Origin: Asticcacaulis sp. SL142
Lineage (GTDB): Bacteria > Pseudomonadota > Alphaproteobacteria > Caulobacterales > Caulobacteraceae
Length of the DNA stretch: 64,000 nucleotides
NCBI RefSeq assembly: GCF_026625745.1
Contig: NZ_CP113061.1
Location: 2,939,501 to 3,003,500, forward strand
Direction: 5' to 3'
Below, piece by piece: positions 1 through 7,656 of this stretch. The position numbers were made by a program, and so were the translations under genes. A model generated the notes under the pieces. That model did no database searches. It saw only the letters and a program-made list of their open reading frames with translations, and was not told the origin of the DNA. Positions within the stretch are counted from its first letter, which is position 1. Each line of letters starts with the position of its first letter.

Positions 1-2
1 CC

Positions 3-122
3 GCCAGTAAGGCCGGCTACCTCAAGGGGCGCGGGCTGATCGCGCTCGATGACAGCCTGCATGATAAGGTCAAGCAGGCTGCCCGCATGCAGGTGGTGAT
101 GAGCGCGCCTGAGAGCCATTAG
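3..122 (+). CDS. 3' end of an unidentified protein (partial)
   Basis: An open frame enters from the left edge and ends at TAG (120-122), giving about 39 residues that end in APESH. The G+C-rich third positions match the neighbouring core genes, so this is probably the true C-terminus of a chromosomal gene. The tail is polar and helical (DDSLHDKVKQAA), with no motif that names a family. The next gene starts 12 bp downstream. Confidence 0.5.
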   Translation, partial: ASKAGYLKGRGLIALDDSLHDKVKQAARMQVVMSAPESH

Positions 123-134
123 CAGGTGTTATTC

Positions 135-356
135 ATGGAAGTAGAATTTACAATAGTAATGACCAAACATGGAGCGGAGCTTTCAGTGAAAAATACTGAA
201 ACCGCAGACCAATTTGATGACTATCTAACTGAAAAATGCGGCATTACTACATACTTAAAGCCAATTGATGATGGAATGATATTTGGCTTTGGAGAAATGT
301 ATACAGCTGATCAAATTCAGTCCTTGGTAGAAAAATTTAATCAAACGTCGACGTGA
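135..356 (+). CDS. small AT-rich hypothetical protein
   Basis: A 73-residue acidic protein beginning MEVEFTIVM. ATG at 135 is chosen; an in-frame GTG at 126 would add three residues. It has no signal peptide or membrane segment. The pattern of beta strands and helices (FTIVMTKHGAEL, then a TADQ...LVEKF helix) suggests a small alpha/beta domain. Base composition is clearly more AT-rich than the surrounding core genes, and codons such as AAA, AAT and ATA are frequent, which suggests acquired or weakly expressed DNA. I do not recognise the family. It sits between the preceding gene end and the convergent glycosyltransferase. Confidence 0.5.
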   Translation: MEVEFTIVMTKHGAELSVKNTETADQFDDYLTEKCGITTYLKPIDDGMIFGFGEMYTADQIQSLVEKFNQTST

Positions 357-426
357 ATTTTGAAAGGCTCATCGCCTCATCGAAATTCAAGCAAAAAATT
401 TCATAACGTTGTTAAATCGCACAAAA

Positions 427-1500
427 TTAAGCCGTCTTCCGTCGTTTGCGGATCGGATTGAGCGCCTTAAGCCGTGTCCAGATGCGGGCTTTTTCCGGCT
501 GGGGCAGGGGCTGGAGATTGCGCACAAACTCTTCGGCGCAGGCCCTCCACGAAAACTTCTCGGCATAGGCGCGCACGTTTTTCGGGTCGAGCGTTAACGC
601 CTCTTCGATGGCGATTTTCAGGTCATCATTAATGACACCGGCATTTGAGCCCGGAATGATGTCGATCGGTCCATGGGCCGGGAAGGCCGCCACCGGCGTG
701 CCGGTCGCCATAGCCTCAAGGATCACCAGCCCAAAGGTGTCGGTCAGAGAAGGGAACACAAAGACATCGGCATCGGCATAGGATCGCGCCAGTTCGTCAC
801 CGAAACGCGGGCCGGTAAAGACGGTCTTGGGATATTTGACCTTAAGTTCTTCAAGCTGCGGGCCGCCGCCGACAATCACCTTGGTGCCGGGGACATCCAG
901 CGACAAAAAGGCTTCGATATTCTTTTCGACCGCCACACGCCCGACATAGGCCATGATCGGCCGGGGCAGATCACCATAGATGGGCTCAAGGTCAGGACGG
1001 AACATGACGGTATCGACACCGCGCGTCCACGGGGAGACGTTTTTGATGCCGTGGGCTTCAAGATCCTTTTGCAGGGTCGGTGTCGCCACCATGACCCGGC
1101 CTGACGGCTTATGGAACCAGCGCATATAGGCATAGCCAACGCTTAGCGGCAGCGGCAGGCGGGCGGAGACATATTCCGGGAATTTGGTGTGATAGCTGGT
1201 GGTAAACGGCAGGCCCCACTCCACGCACACCCGGCGCGCGGCCAGCCCTACCGGGCCTTCGGTGGCGATATGAACGGCATCGGGGGCGTACATCAGGATG
1301 CGCTCGCGCACCTCTTCGTAGCAGCCGAGCGCCAGCTTGACTTCTTTGTAATCAGGCCAGGAAACGGTTTTGAACTCATTGTACTGAATGATTTCAAAGT
1401 CATGACCCAGAGCGCGACATTCGTCGAGCGTGCGCTTCAATGTGGTCACGACCCCGTTGACCTGGGGTTCCCATGCATCGGTGGCCAGCAAGATACGCAA
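427..1500 (-). CDS. GT4-family glycosyltransferase
   Basis: A retaining GT-B glycosyltransferase of about 357 residues. The start is taken as TTG at 1500 because the protein then begins MRILLATDAWEPQVNGVV, the usual N-terminus of this family, with AGAGGGAAG about nine bases upstream. A GTG at 1521 would add seven residues and has no ribosome site. The N-terminal acceptor domain has the HIATEGPVG and YHTKFPEY motifs. The C-terminal nucleotide-sugar domain has GRVAVEKN and VFPSLTDTFGLVILEAM, where the first Glu of the usual E-x7-E pair is replaced by Asp as in mannosyl- or lipid-glycosyltransferase branches. A basic tail (RKRRKTA) may bind membrane. A role in glycolipid or envelope sugar synthesis is inferred; the substrate is unknown. 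Confidence 0.85.
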   Translation of the reverse strand: MRILLATDAWEPQVNGVVTTLKRTLDECRALGHDFEIIQYNEFKTVSWPDYKEVKLALGCYEEVRERILMYAPDAVHIATEGPVGLAARRVCVEWGLPFTTSYHTKFPEYVSARLPLPLSVGYAYMRWFHKPSGRVMVATPTLQKDLEAHGIKNVSPWTRGVDTVMFRPDLEPIYGDLPRPIMAYVGRVAVEKNIEAFLSLDVPGTKVIVGGGPQLEELKVKYPKTVFTGPRFGDELARSYADADVFVFPSLTDTFGLVILEAMATGTPVAAFPAHGPIDIIPGSNAGVINDDLKIAIEEALTLDPKNVRAYAEKFSWRACAEEFVRNLQPLPQPEKARIWTRLKALNPIRKRRKTA

Positions 1501-1823
1501 GGCTTTAAGCTTCCCTCTCACCCGAAATGAACACGACGACGAAGATAGATACAGTTTGTAACATCACGATGTCCCCCGTCGTATAGCTTAAGATGATCCG
1601 CTATGTCAGAGTTATTTCTCATATTTACGACATAGGGTAGACTGAAAATGCGCATAAAGCGGCAGTTGCGTGTGAATTTGTTGAAATGCAAGCTTGCCAC
1701 ACCGCGCAAATGCCTTATTTAGAAAGGATAAGCCAAGGTTTGCACTGCACAATATGTAAATTTAGCCGCGACATCGGTATAATGTGGTACAAGCCCTAAA
1801 GAAAGTTGTTTCAAAGAACTGCC
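1501..1823. other. divergent promoter region
   Basis: About 320 bp separate the divergent glycosyltransferase and TetR genes. The DNA is AT-richer than the flanks. A 7-bp inverted repeat (CTATGTC...GACATAG, about 1598-1632) could be an operator for the adjacent TetR regulator, but this is only a suggestion. A 63-residue minus-strand open frame here has no ribosome site or recognisable protein and is not called. Confidence 0.3.
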
Positions 1824-2492
1824 ATGAGCGATCGCCGTAAAGACATGCCCGTTAAGGATCCGGCTTCGAAGGATGTGACCCCGCGGGACACGCCGAAGTC
1901 GCGTCGTACGCGGTTGCAGATTCTCGACACCTCAATGCGGCTGTTTGCCGAACTTGGCTATGACCGCGCTGGTAATGCCGCCATCGCCGAAGCCTGCGGC
2001 CTGACGCGCGGGGCGATGCTGTATCATTTTCCGACGCGTGAAGCTCTGGTTGAGGCGGCGGCCTGGCATATTCACGCCGCTCGCGAAGCTATGTTCGAGG
2101 CTGAGGCCGCCAAGCTTAAACCGGGGCAAGACGCGCTTGACGGGGCCGTAGATGCCTATTGGCGCCTGCTGTCGTCCGTGCCGTTTTCGGCCTTTCTGGC
2201 GCTGGAGCGCGCGGCCCGTCAGGATGCCGACGTCGCCAAGGCCATTCGTCCGGCTCAGGAAGCCTTCGATCAGGGCGCCATGGGCAATGCCACACCGGGC
2301 TTTATCACGGCGGGGATCGATGCCCGCTTTCAGGCCAGCCGCGATCTGGCGCGCTTTGCCTTGGACGGCCTCCACCGTGCGGCCCTGACCTATGATCAGC
2401 CCGAACGGGTTGAGAACCTGATCAACGTCATTAAGCGCGCCCTGCATATGCTCAACCGTAAGGGCGATGTGCATGATCTTTGGGTTGATTAA
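1824..2492 (+). CDS. TetR/AcrR family transcriptional regulator
   Basis: A 222-residue DNA-binding regulator. The N-terminal TetR domain is clear: TRLQILDTSMRLFAELGYDR leads into the helix-turn-helix with AEACGLTRGAMLYHFPTREALVEAA. The C-terminal helical domain would bind an unknown ligand. ATG at 1824 is preferred; a TTG at 1806 would add MFQRTA without a convincing ribosome site. The N-terminus is a charged linker (DRRKDMPVKDPASKD). It overlaps the DUF924 gene by 26 bp, so the two are translationally coupled and probably co-regulated. It is divergent from the glycosyltransferase, a possible target. Confidence 0.9.
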   Translation: MSDRRKDMPVKDPASKDVTPRDTPKSRRTRLQILDTSMRLFAELGYDRAGNAAIAEACGLTRGAMLYHFPTREALVEAAAWHIHAAREAMFEAEAAKLKPGQDALDGAVDAYWRLLSSVPFSAFLALERAARQDADVAKAIRPAQEAFDQGAMGNATPGFITAGIDARFQASRDLARFALDGLHRAALTYDQPERVENLINVIKRALHMLNRKGDVHDLWVD

Positions 2493-3021
2493 GCCCTCAC
2501 AGGTCATCGAGTTTTGGCGCGAAGCCGGGCCGCAGGCATGGTTTGCCAAAAACGATGACTTCGATGCCCGCTTTACGGCCTTTTGCCACGATCTGCATAT
2601 GAAAGCGGCGGCGCGCACGTTGGATGGCTGGACGCAGACAGCGGACGGTACACTGGCGCTGCTGATCCTGCTTGATCAATATCCGCGCAATGCCTTTCGC
2701 GGGACGGCCCATATGTTTGCCACGGACCCGCTGGCGCGCACGGTCGCGGACACAGCCATTGCCGCCGGTCAGGATATGGAGATTGAGCCCCTGCTGCGCG
2801 GTTTTGTCTATCTGCCGTTTATGCATTCAGAAGACCTTGCTGATCAGGAACGCAGTGTGGGGCTGAATGAGCCTCTGGGCGGGGACAGTCTGGCCTACGC
2901 CATTGAGCACCGCGATATCATTGTCCGGTTTGGGCGCTTTCCCCATCGCAACGCGGTGCTGGGGCGCGAAACGACGCCGGAAGAAGCGGCGTTTCTGGCT
3001 GACGGCGGTTTTGCGGGCTGA
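2467..3021 (+). CDS. DUF924 family protein
   Basis: A 184-residue all-helical protein of the DUF924 family. Features that mark the family are VIEFWREAGPQAWFAKNDDFDARF near the N-terminus, ALLILLDQYPRNAFRGTAHMFATDP in the middle, and FVYLPFMHSEDLADQERSV with FGRFPHRNAVLGRETTPEE near the end. Family members are about 180-200 residues, so it is full length. ATG at 2467 has AAGGG upstream; a second ATG at 2473 is equally possible. It overlaps the end of the TetR gene by 26 bp, implying coupled translation. The biochemical role of DUF924 proteins is not established. Confidence 0.88.
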   Translation: MCMIFGLIKPSQVIEFWREAGPQAWFAKNDDFDARFTAFCHDLHMKAAARTLDGWTQTADGTLALLILLDQYPRNAFRGTAHMFATDPLARTVADTAIAAGQDMEIEPLLRGFVYLPFMHSEDLADQERSVGLNEPLGGDSLAYAIEHRDIIVRFGRFPHRNAVLGRETTPEEAAFLADGGFAG

Positions 3022-3091
3022 GAAACGGCTGGCCTCAACGGGGCATAGCTGGTATTTCCGGCCCCTTTCCTAATCAGACCCTGTGGCTCTC

Positions 3092-3457
3092 ATGCGTTTC
3101 CTGCTCCGTTCCAAAATCCACAATGCCTATGTGACCGAAGCCAATCTGGCCTATATCGGTTCGATCACCATTGACGAAGACCTGATGGACGCGGTGGGCC
3201 TGTGGGAAGGTGAAAAGGTATTGGTGGTGTCCAACACCTCTGGCGCCCGGCTTGAAACCTACGTCATTACGGGTGAGCGCGGATCGGGCAGGATCGCCAT
3301 GAATGGCGCGGCGGCGCACCTGATCGCCGAATCCGAGCAGATCATCATCATGGGTTTCGAATTGACCTCGGAGCCGATTGTCCCCAGAGTCGTACTGGTT
3401 GACCGTGAAAACAAGCTTGACCGGTACCTGTCGGAAACGCCCTCGACGATTCTGTAA
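3092..3457 (+). CDS. panD: aspartate 1-decarboxylase proenzyme
   Basis: A 121-residue pyruvoyl enzyme making beta-alanine from L-aspartate for pantothenate and CoA synthesis. ATG at 3092 puts the self-cleavage site at Gly23-Ser24 (YIGSITI), matching the family's Gly24-Ser25; a GTG at 3083 would shift it by three. The conserved Lys (RSKIH, K8), the ITGERGSG loop and the NGAAAHL segment are present. The protein is cut into a small beta chain and a larger alpha chain whose new N-terminal serine becomes the pyruvoyl cofactor. The gene stands alone, about 70 bp after the DUF924 gene, and ends before the nrdA regulatory region. Confidence 0.95.
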   Translation: MRFLLRSKIHNAYVTEANLAYIGSITIDEDLMDAVGLWEGEKVLVVSNTSGARLETYVITGERGSGRIAMNGAAAHLIAESEQIIIMGFELTSEPIVPRVVLVDRENKLDRYLSETPSTIL

Positions 3458-3585
3458 AGCCACACCCGCCACAGGGGAATTTAGGCGATCCCAAGCCCTG
3501 TCAGGCCTGGCTCAAGCGCCCACAGGGTTATGCACCGCGTTAGGACTTTTTTAACCAAAAACCGTTTGACGAAACGGCCCATCAG

Positions 3586-3632
3586 GCCCCATATTTGGTT
3601 CGGGCAGTTGGGGTCGGCACTAGATATAGTGT
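3586..3632 (+). promoter_or_regulatory. paired NrdR-like boxes upstream of nrdA
   Basis: The box at 3617-3632 matches the NrdR consensus ACACTATATATAGTGT at 14 of 16 positions. A weaker box at 3586-3601 matches at about 9 of 16. Their starts are 31 bp apart, about three helical turns, as is usual for NrdR box pairs. They lie 62-108 bp before the nrdA start. NrdR is a repressor of ribonucleotide reductase genes when dATP is high. Confidence 0.75.
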
Positions 3633-3693
3633 TAACGCTATGGTCTTCGTGGGCTCCGGGCTGGAGCGATTTTTGCTTATCTGGGTGAGTTAT

Positions 3694-5568
3694 ATGTCCG
3701 TAAATGATGCCGTCAAACGTGAATCCGTGCCGATGATGAAATCCTTTATGGATGTGCGCCCCAAGGCGCGCGCCGAATTCAAGCTTGTAAAACAGGTGGT
3801 TACCGATCCGTCGCGCGATGCGGTATTGACTGACTTCGGCAAGAAGACCCTCGATGACCGCTACCTGATGCCGGGCGAAGGCTATCAGGATATGTTCGCG
3901 CGTGTGGCCACCACCTATGCCGACGATGCCGAACACGCCCAGCGCATCTATGACTATATTTCGCAATTGTGGTTCATGCCGGCCACGCCGGTGCTGTCGA
4001 ACGGCGGTGCGTCGCGCGGCTTGCCGATCTCGTGCTTTCTGAACTCGGTACCAGACAGCCTTGAAGGCATTGTTGGCACCTGGAACGAAAACGTCGCTCT
4101 GGCGTCGAACGGCGGCGGCATCGGCACCTATTGGGGCGGCGTGCGCTCCATCGGTGAAAAGGTCAAGGGCGCCGGTCAGACATCAGGTATCATCCCCTTC
4201 ATCCGCGTGATGGATTCGCTGACACTTGCGATCAGCCAAGGCTCTCTGCGCCGCGGCTCGGCGGCGGTCTATATCGACATTCACCACCCTGAAATCGAAG
4301 AATTCCTCGAAATCCGTAAGCCCTCAGGCGATTTTAACCGTAAGGCGCTTAACCTGCACCACGGCATTTCGATCACCGACGAGTTTATGGAAGCGGTGCG
4401 CGACGGCAATCCGTTTGGTCTGCGCTCGCCTAAGAACAATGAGGTCATCAAGTTCGTCGATGCCCGCGCCCTGTGGCAAAAAATTCTCGAAATCCGCATG
4501 CAGACGGGCGAGCCCTATCTGATCTTTGCCGACACCGTTAACCGCGCCATGCCGCAGCACCAGCGTGAGCTGGGCCTGAAGGTGCGTCAATCCAATCTGT
4601 GTGCCGAAATCATGCTGCATACCGGTGCCGACCATCTTGGTCGCGACCGTACTGCGGTGTGCTGCCTGTCGTCGGTCAATGCCGAGACCTTCCTTGAGTG
4701 GCGCGATCATCCGCGCTTTGTTGAGGATATCATGCGCTTCCTCGACAACGTCCTTGAGGACTTTATCCAGTCGGCACCCAATTCTATGGAAGCGGCGATC
4801 TATTCCGCCCAACGCGAACGCTCAGTGGGTCTGGGCTTGATGGGCTTTCACTCCTTCCTGCAATCGCAAGGGGTTGCGTTTGAATCGGCCATGGCCAAGT
4901 CGTGGAACCTGCGCCTATTCAAGCACCTGCGCCGCGAAGCCGATAAGGCGTCGGTCAAACTGGCCGAAGAGCGCGGTCCCTGCCTTGATGCCGCCGAGCG
5001 CGGCGTCATGGAGCGCTTCTCGCACAAGCTGGCCATCGCGCCGACCGCGTCGATCTCGATAATCTGCGGTGGCACTTCGGCGGGCATTGAGCCGATCCCG
5101 GCCAATATCTATACCCATAAGACCCTGTCGGGCTCATTTGCGGTCAAGAACCCGTACCTTAAGGCGCTGCTGGCAGAAAAAGGTCTTGATACGCTCGAAA
5201 TCTGGGATTCGATCGTTGAGCACGAAGGCTCGATTCAACATCTGGATGCCTTAAGCGCCGATGAGAAAGACATCTTCAAAACCGCGTTTGAAATCGATCA
5301 GCGCTGGGTGGTTGAGCTGGCGGCTGACCGCGCGCCTGAAATCTGCCAGTCGCAATCGCTCAACATCTTCCTGCCCGGCGATGTCGATAAGTGGGATCTG
5401 CACATGCTGCACTGGACCGCGTGGGAGCAGGGTGTCAAATCGCTCTATTATCTGCGCTCCAAGTCGGTGCAACGGGCGGCGTTCGCCGGCGGTGAGGCTA
5501 AGGCGGCTAGCGTTTCGATGATTGATGCCGCCAAGACTGACTATGAAGAGTGTTTAGCGTGTCAATAA
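3694..5568 (+). CDS. nrdA: ribonucleoside-diphosphate reductase, class I alpha subunit
   Basis: The 624-residue catalytic subunit that reduces ribonucleotides to deoxyribonucleotides together with NrdB. ATG at 3694 (MSVNDAVKRES) is chosen; the open frame extends upstream to 3595 through the NrdR boxes. The active-site set is visible: Cys114 (PISCFLN), Cys303 and Glu305 (SNLCAEIML) and Cys323/324 (AVCCLSSVN). The protein ends EECLACQ, the C-terminal CxxC that is re-reduced by thioredoxin or glutaredoxin. Only about 113 residues precede the first active-site Cys, against about 224 in E. coli NrdA, so the N-terminal ATP-cone that senses dATP appears absent. It is monocistronic, with NrdR-like boxes upstream and a terminator downstream; nrdB lies about 18 kb away. 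Confidence 0.97.
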   Translation: MSVNDAVKRESVPMMKSFMDVRPKARAEFKLVKQVVTDPSRDAVLTDFGKKTLDDRYLMPGEGYQDMFARVATTYADDAEHAQRIYDYISQLWFMPATPVLSNGGASRGLPISCFLNSVPDSLEGIVGTWNENVALASNGGGIGTYWGGVRSIGEKVKGAGQTSGIIPFIRVMDSLTLAISQGSLRRGSAAVYIDIHHPEIEEFLEIRKPSGDFNRKALNLHHGISITDEFMEAVRDGNPFGLRSPKNNEVIKFVDARALWQKILEIRMQTGEPYLIFADTVNRAMPQHQRELGLKVRQSNLCAEIMLHTGADHLGRDRTAVCCLSSVNAETFLEWRDHPRFVEDIMRFLDNVLEDFIQSAPNSMEAAIYSAQRERSVGLGLMGFHSFLQSQGVAFESAMAKSWNLRLFKHLRREADKASVKLAEERGPCLDAAERGVMERFSHKLAIAPTASISIICGGTSAGIEPIPANIYTHKTLSGSFAVKNPYLKALLAEKGLDTLEIWDSIVEHEGSIQHLDALSADEKDIFKTAFEIDQRWVVELAADRAPEICQSQSLNIFLPGDVDKWDLHMLHWTAWEQGVKSLYYLRSKSVQRAAFAGGEAKAASVSMIDAAKTDYEECLACQ

Positions 5569-5611
5569 AGTCGTGGGGTCGCAGACCCCACACCACATAA
5601 CAAAAAGCAAG

Positions 5612-5646
5612 AATCCCCGAAGGGCCGTCCCGAGGGGATTTTTTCG
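5612..5646 (+). terminator. rho-independent terminator of nrdA
   Basis: The stem AATCCCC/GGGGATT (5612-5618 with 5634-5640) is followed by a T run at 5639-5644. It lies about 44 bp after the nrdA stop. Confidence 0.85.
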
Positions 5647-5653
5647 TTATTGA

Positions 5654-5701
5654 CCCATCTCAAAGTATTTTGGCCCGAAGGGCCATAAACTTTGAGATGG
5701 G
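5654..5701. repeat. nested inverted repeat between convergent nrdA and tadC
   Basis: A 12-bp outer stem (CCCATCTCAAAG with its complement, 5654-5665 and 5690-5701) encloses a second hairpin (TGGCCC GAA GGGCCA, 5671-5685). It lies just beyond the tadC stop codon, where it could protect or end the tadC transcript. No long T run follows on the minus strand, so termination is not certain. Confidence 0.7.
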
Positions 5702-5702
5702 A

Positions 5703-6671
5703 TCATTTCTTCATATCTATGATTTTGAGTGCGATCGGGCCGAGGATCACCAGAAACAGCACCGGCAGGAAGAACACGATCATAGGTACGGTCAACTGCG
5801 CAGGCAGGGCAGCGGCCTTTTTTTCCGCGGCCGACATGCGCATCTCGCGGTTTTCCTTGGCCATGACCCGCAAAGCCGACCCCAGAGGGGTGCCGAATTT
5901 CTCAGCCTGAATCATAGCCGTACATACCGATTTGACACCGGGATGATTGGTGCGGCGTGATAGGCCTTCATAGGCCATACGCCGTTCTGGCAGGTAGGAT
6001 AGTTCTGCCACCAGCAGGGATAATTCTTCGGCCAACTCGATTGAACTTGCGCCGATTTCCTGAGACACTTTCTGAATAGCGCTTTCGACGGACATACCGG
6101 CCTCGACGCTGATCAGCAGCAAATCGAGCGCATCGGGAAAGGCCGCCACAATCGAATCCCGGCGCTTTGAGGCCAGATTCTGGATATAAATATTTGGCGC
6201 ATAATAGCCGGCGACCAGTGCGCCGACGATAATCAAAAGCTTAATGTTTGGTTGAAGCGTGCCCGGATTGATCACCAGCACATAAAGCGCCGCGGTTGCC
6301 GCCAGTACAAACGGCATGACAAAGCGGAAGAAGTAAAAGGTCGAAATCGGGCGTGGGCCACGAAACCCGGCCATAGCCAAACTATCGACCACCTTTGGGT
6401 CTTCCAGCAGGGTTTTGAGGTTCAGCCGTTCCACAATTTGTTTGTAGAGCCCCTCATCCCGTTGGCGCAGACCAGAGTCCTTGTTTATATTCAGGCGCGA
6501 CTGGCGACGCAGTTCGTCGCGGCGATGGGCGACGGCCTTCATCCGCTTATCTAGTTCCTGACCGGTAATCAGGCTCTTGCCGATGGTCAGGCACGTAAAG
6601 AACACAAGCACCGCCACCCCGATCGCGATCAGGTTGCCTGGTTCCATTATGAGGGCGGCAAATTCGGTCAT
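5703..6671 (-). CDS. tadC: Flp pilus inner-membrane platform protein TadC/CpaH
   Basis: A 322-residue type II secretion F-domain membrane protein, one of two platform proteins of the Flp (tad) pilus machine. It has an N-terminal membrane segment (residues 11-31), a charged cytoplasmic region, a membrane pair around 115-155, the T2SF domain (AAFPDALDLLLISVEAGMSVESAIQ) and a C-terminal membrane segment (VPMIVFFLPVLFLVILGPIAL). In the Tad system TadB and TadC work with the CpaF ATPase to extract pilin from the membrane. It is the last gene of the minus-strand cpa cluster, starting 3 bp after the tadB stop. Confidence 0.93.
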   Translation of the reverse strand: MTEFAALIMEPGNLIAIGVAVLVFFTCLTIGKSLITGQELDKRMKAVAHRRDELRRQSRLNINKDSGLRQRDEGLYKQIVERLNLKTLLEDPKVVDSLAMAGFRGPRPISTFYFFRFVMPFVLAATAALYVLVINPGTLQPNIKLLIIVGALVAGYYAPNIYIQNLASKRRDSIVAAFPDALDLLLISVEAGMSVESAIQKVSQEIGASSIELAEELSLLVAELSYLPERRMAYEGLSRRTNHPGVKSVCTAMIQAEKFGTPLGSALRVMAKENREMRMSAAEKKAAALPAQLTVPMIVFFLPVLFLVILGPIALKIIDMKK

Positions 6672-6674
6672 GAT

Positions 6675-7652
6675 TTACATCTTGAAGTTAATCATCTTGC
6701 GCATCGACAAAATGCCGAGCAGCATCCACACCACACCCGCCGCCAGCATCATCTGGCCGCGCGGATCAGTGAACATGATACGAATATAGTCAGGCTTCGA
6801 CAGGAAGATCATGACCGCCACCCCCGGCGGCAAAGAGCCGATGATCGCGGCCGAGGCAATGGCTTCGGATGACAGGGCCTTAACCTTTTCGCGCATCATC
6901 TTACGGGCGCGCAGGACGGACGACAGATTGTTGAGCGCTTCGGCCAGATTGCCGCCGGTCTTTTGCTGGATGGCCAGAACAATGGTGAAGAACTTAAGCT
7001 CCGCCGTCGGAATACGCTCATACATGATATCGAGCGCTTCGATAATGGTGCGGCCGCCACCGATATTATCGACCAGTCGCTGAAACTCAGGACCCAGAGG
7101 GGCGGCCCCTTCGCGGGCGATCACCTTGATCGAATCGTGAATGGGCAGGCCCGATTTGATGCCGCGCGTCAGAATGTCGAGGGCGTCCGGGAAATCACGG
7201 GTGAACTTTTTCTGACGACCGCCGGCCATAAATCCGAGTACCCAGCGTGGCAGACCGTAGCCGGCGGCAAAGCCCGCACCCAAGGCCACCAAGGCATTGG
7301 GTTTCAGCAGAAATACACCGACCGCGCATACCACTCCTAATACGCCACTAATGATCCAGAACCGCGTCAGGTTCGGCGTAATACCGGCATGGGTCATACG
7401 GGCGGTCAGGGTCAGGCGGGCCTTACGTTCTTTGCGCTCTGACTCTTTAAGTTGCAGCATAATCTGCTTGCGGCGTTCTTCGGGCGTGCGGTTCTGGCTT
7501 TTCTGGCGCTTGGCACGGGTCGGGTCAGCGGCGGCAATCGCCTGTGCGCGTTTGGCGGCAACCTGAGAACCATCGCCGTCCGCCGTCAACACATAACCCA
7601 GGCTGGCCAGAATGATGAAGCTTAGAAAGGCGATGAGCAGGGTCATCAACAT
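6675..7652 (-). CDS. tadB: Flp pilus inner-membrane platform protein TadB/CpaG
   Basis: A 325-residue T2SF-domain membrane protein. ATG at 7652 (MLMTLLIAFLSFII) is chosen, with GGAG in the end of cpaF as ribosome site; the open frame extends 15 codons further without support. It has an N-terminal membrane anchor, a basic cytoplasmic stretch (PTRAKRQKSQNRTPEERRKQ), a membrane pair near residues 105-145, the T2SF motif FPDALDILTRGIKSGLPIHDSIK and C-terminal membrane helices. Only 4 bp separate it from cpaF. It pairs with TadC as the pilus assembly platform. Confidence 0.93.
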   Translation of the reverse strand: MLMTLLIAFLSFIILASLGYVLTADGDGSQVAAKRAQAIAAADPTRAKRQKSQNRTPEERRKQIMLQLKESERKERKARLTLTARMTHAGITPNLTRFWIISGVLGVVCAVGVFLLKPNALVALGAGFAAGYGLPRWVLGFMAGGRQKKFTRDFPDALDILTRGIKSGLPIHDSIKVIAREGAAPLGPEFQRLVDNIGGGRTIIEALDIMYERIPTAELKFFTIVLAIQQKTGGNLAEALNNLSSVLRARKMMREKVKALSSEAIASAAIIGSLPPGVAVMIFLSKPDYIRIMFTDPRGQMMLAAGVVWMLLGILSMRKMINFKM

Positions 7653-7656
7653 GGGA

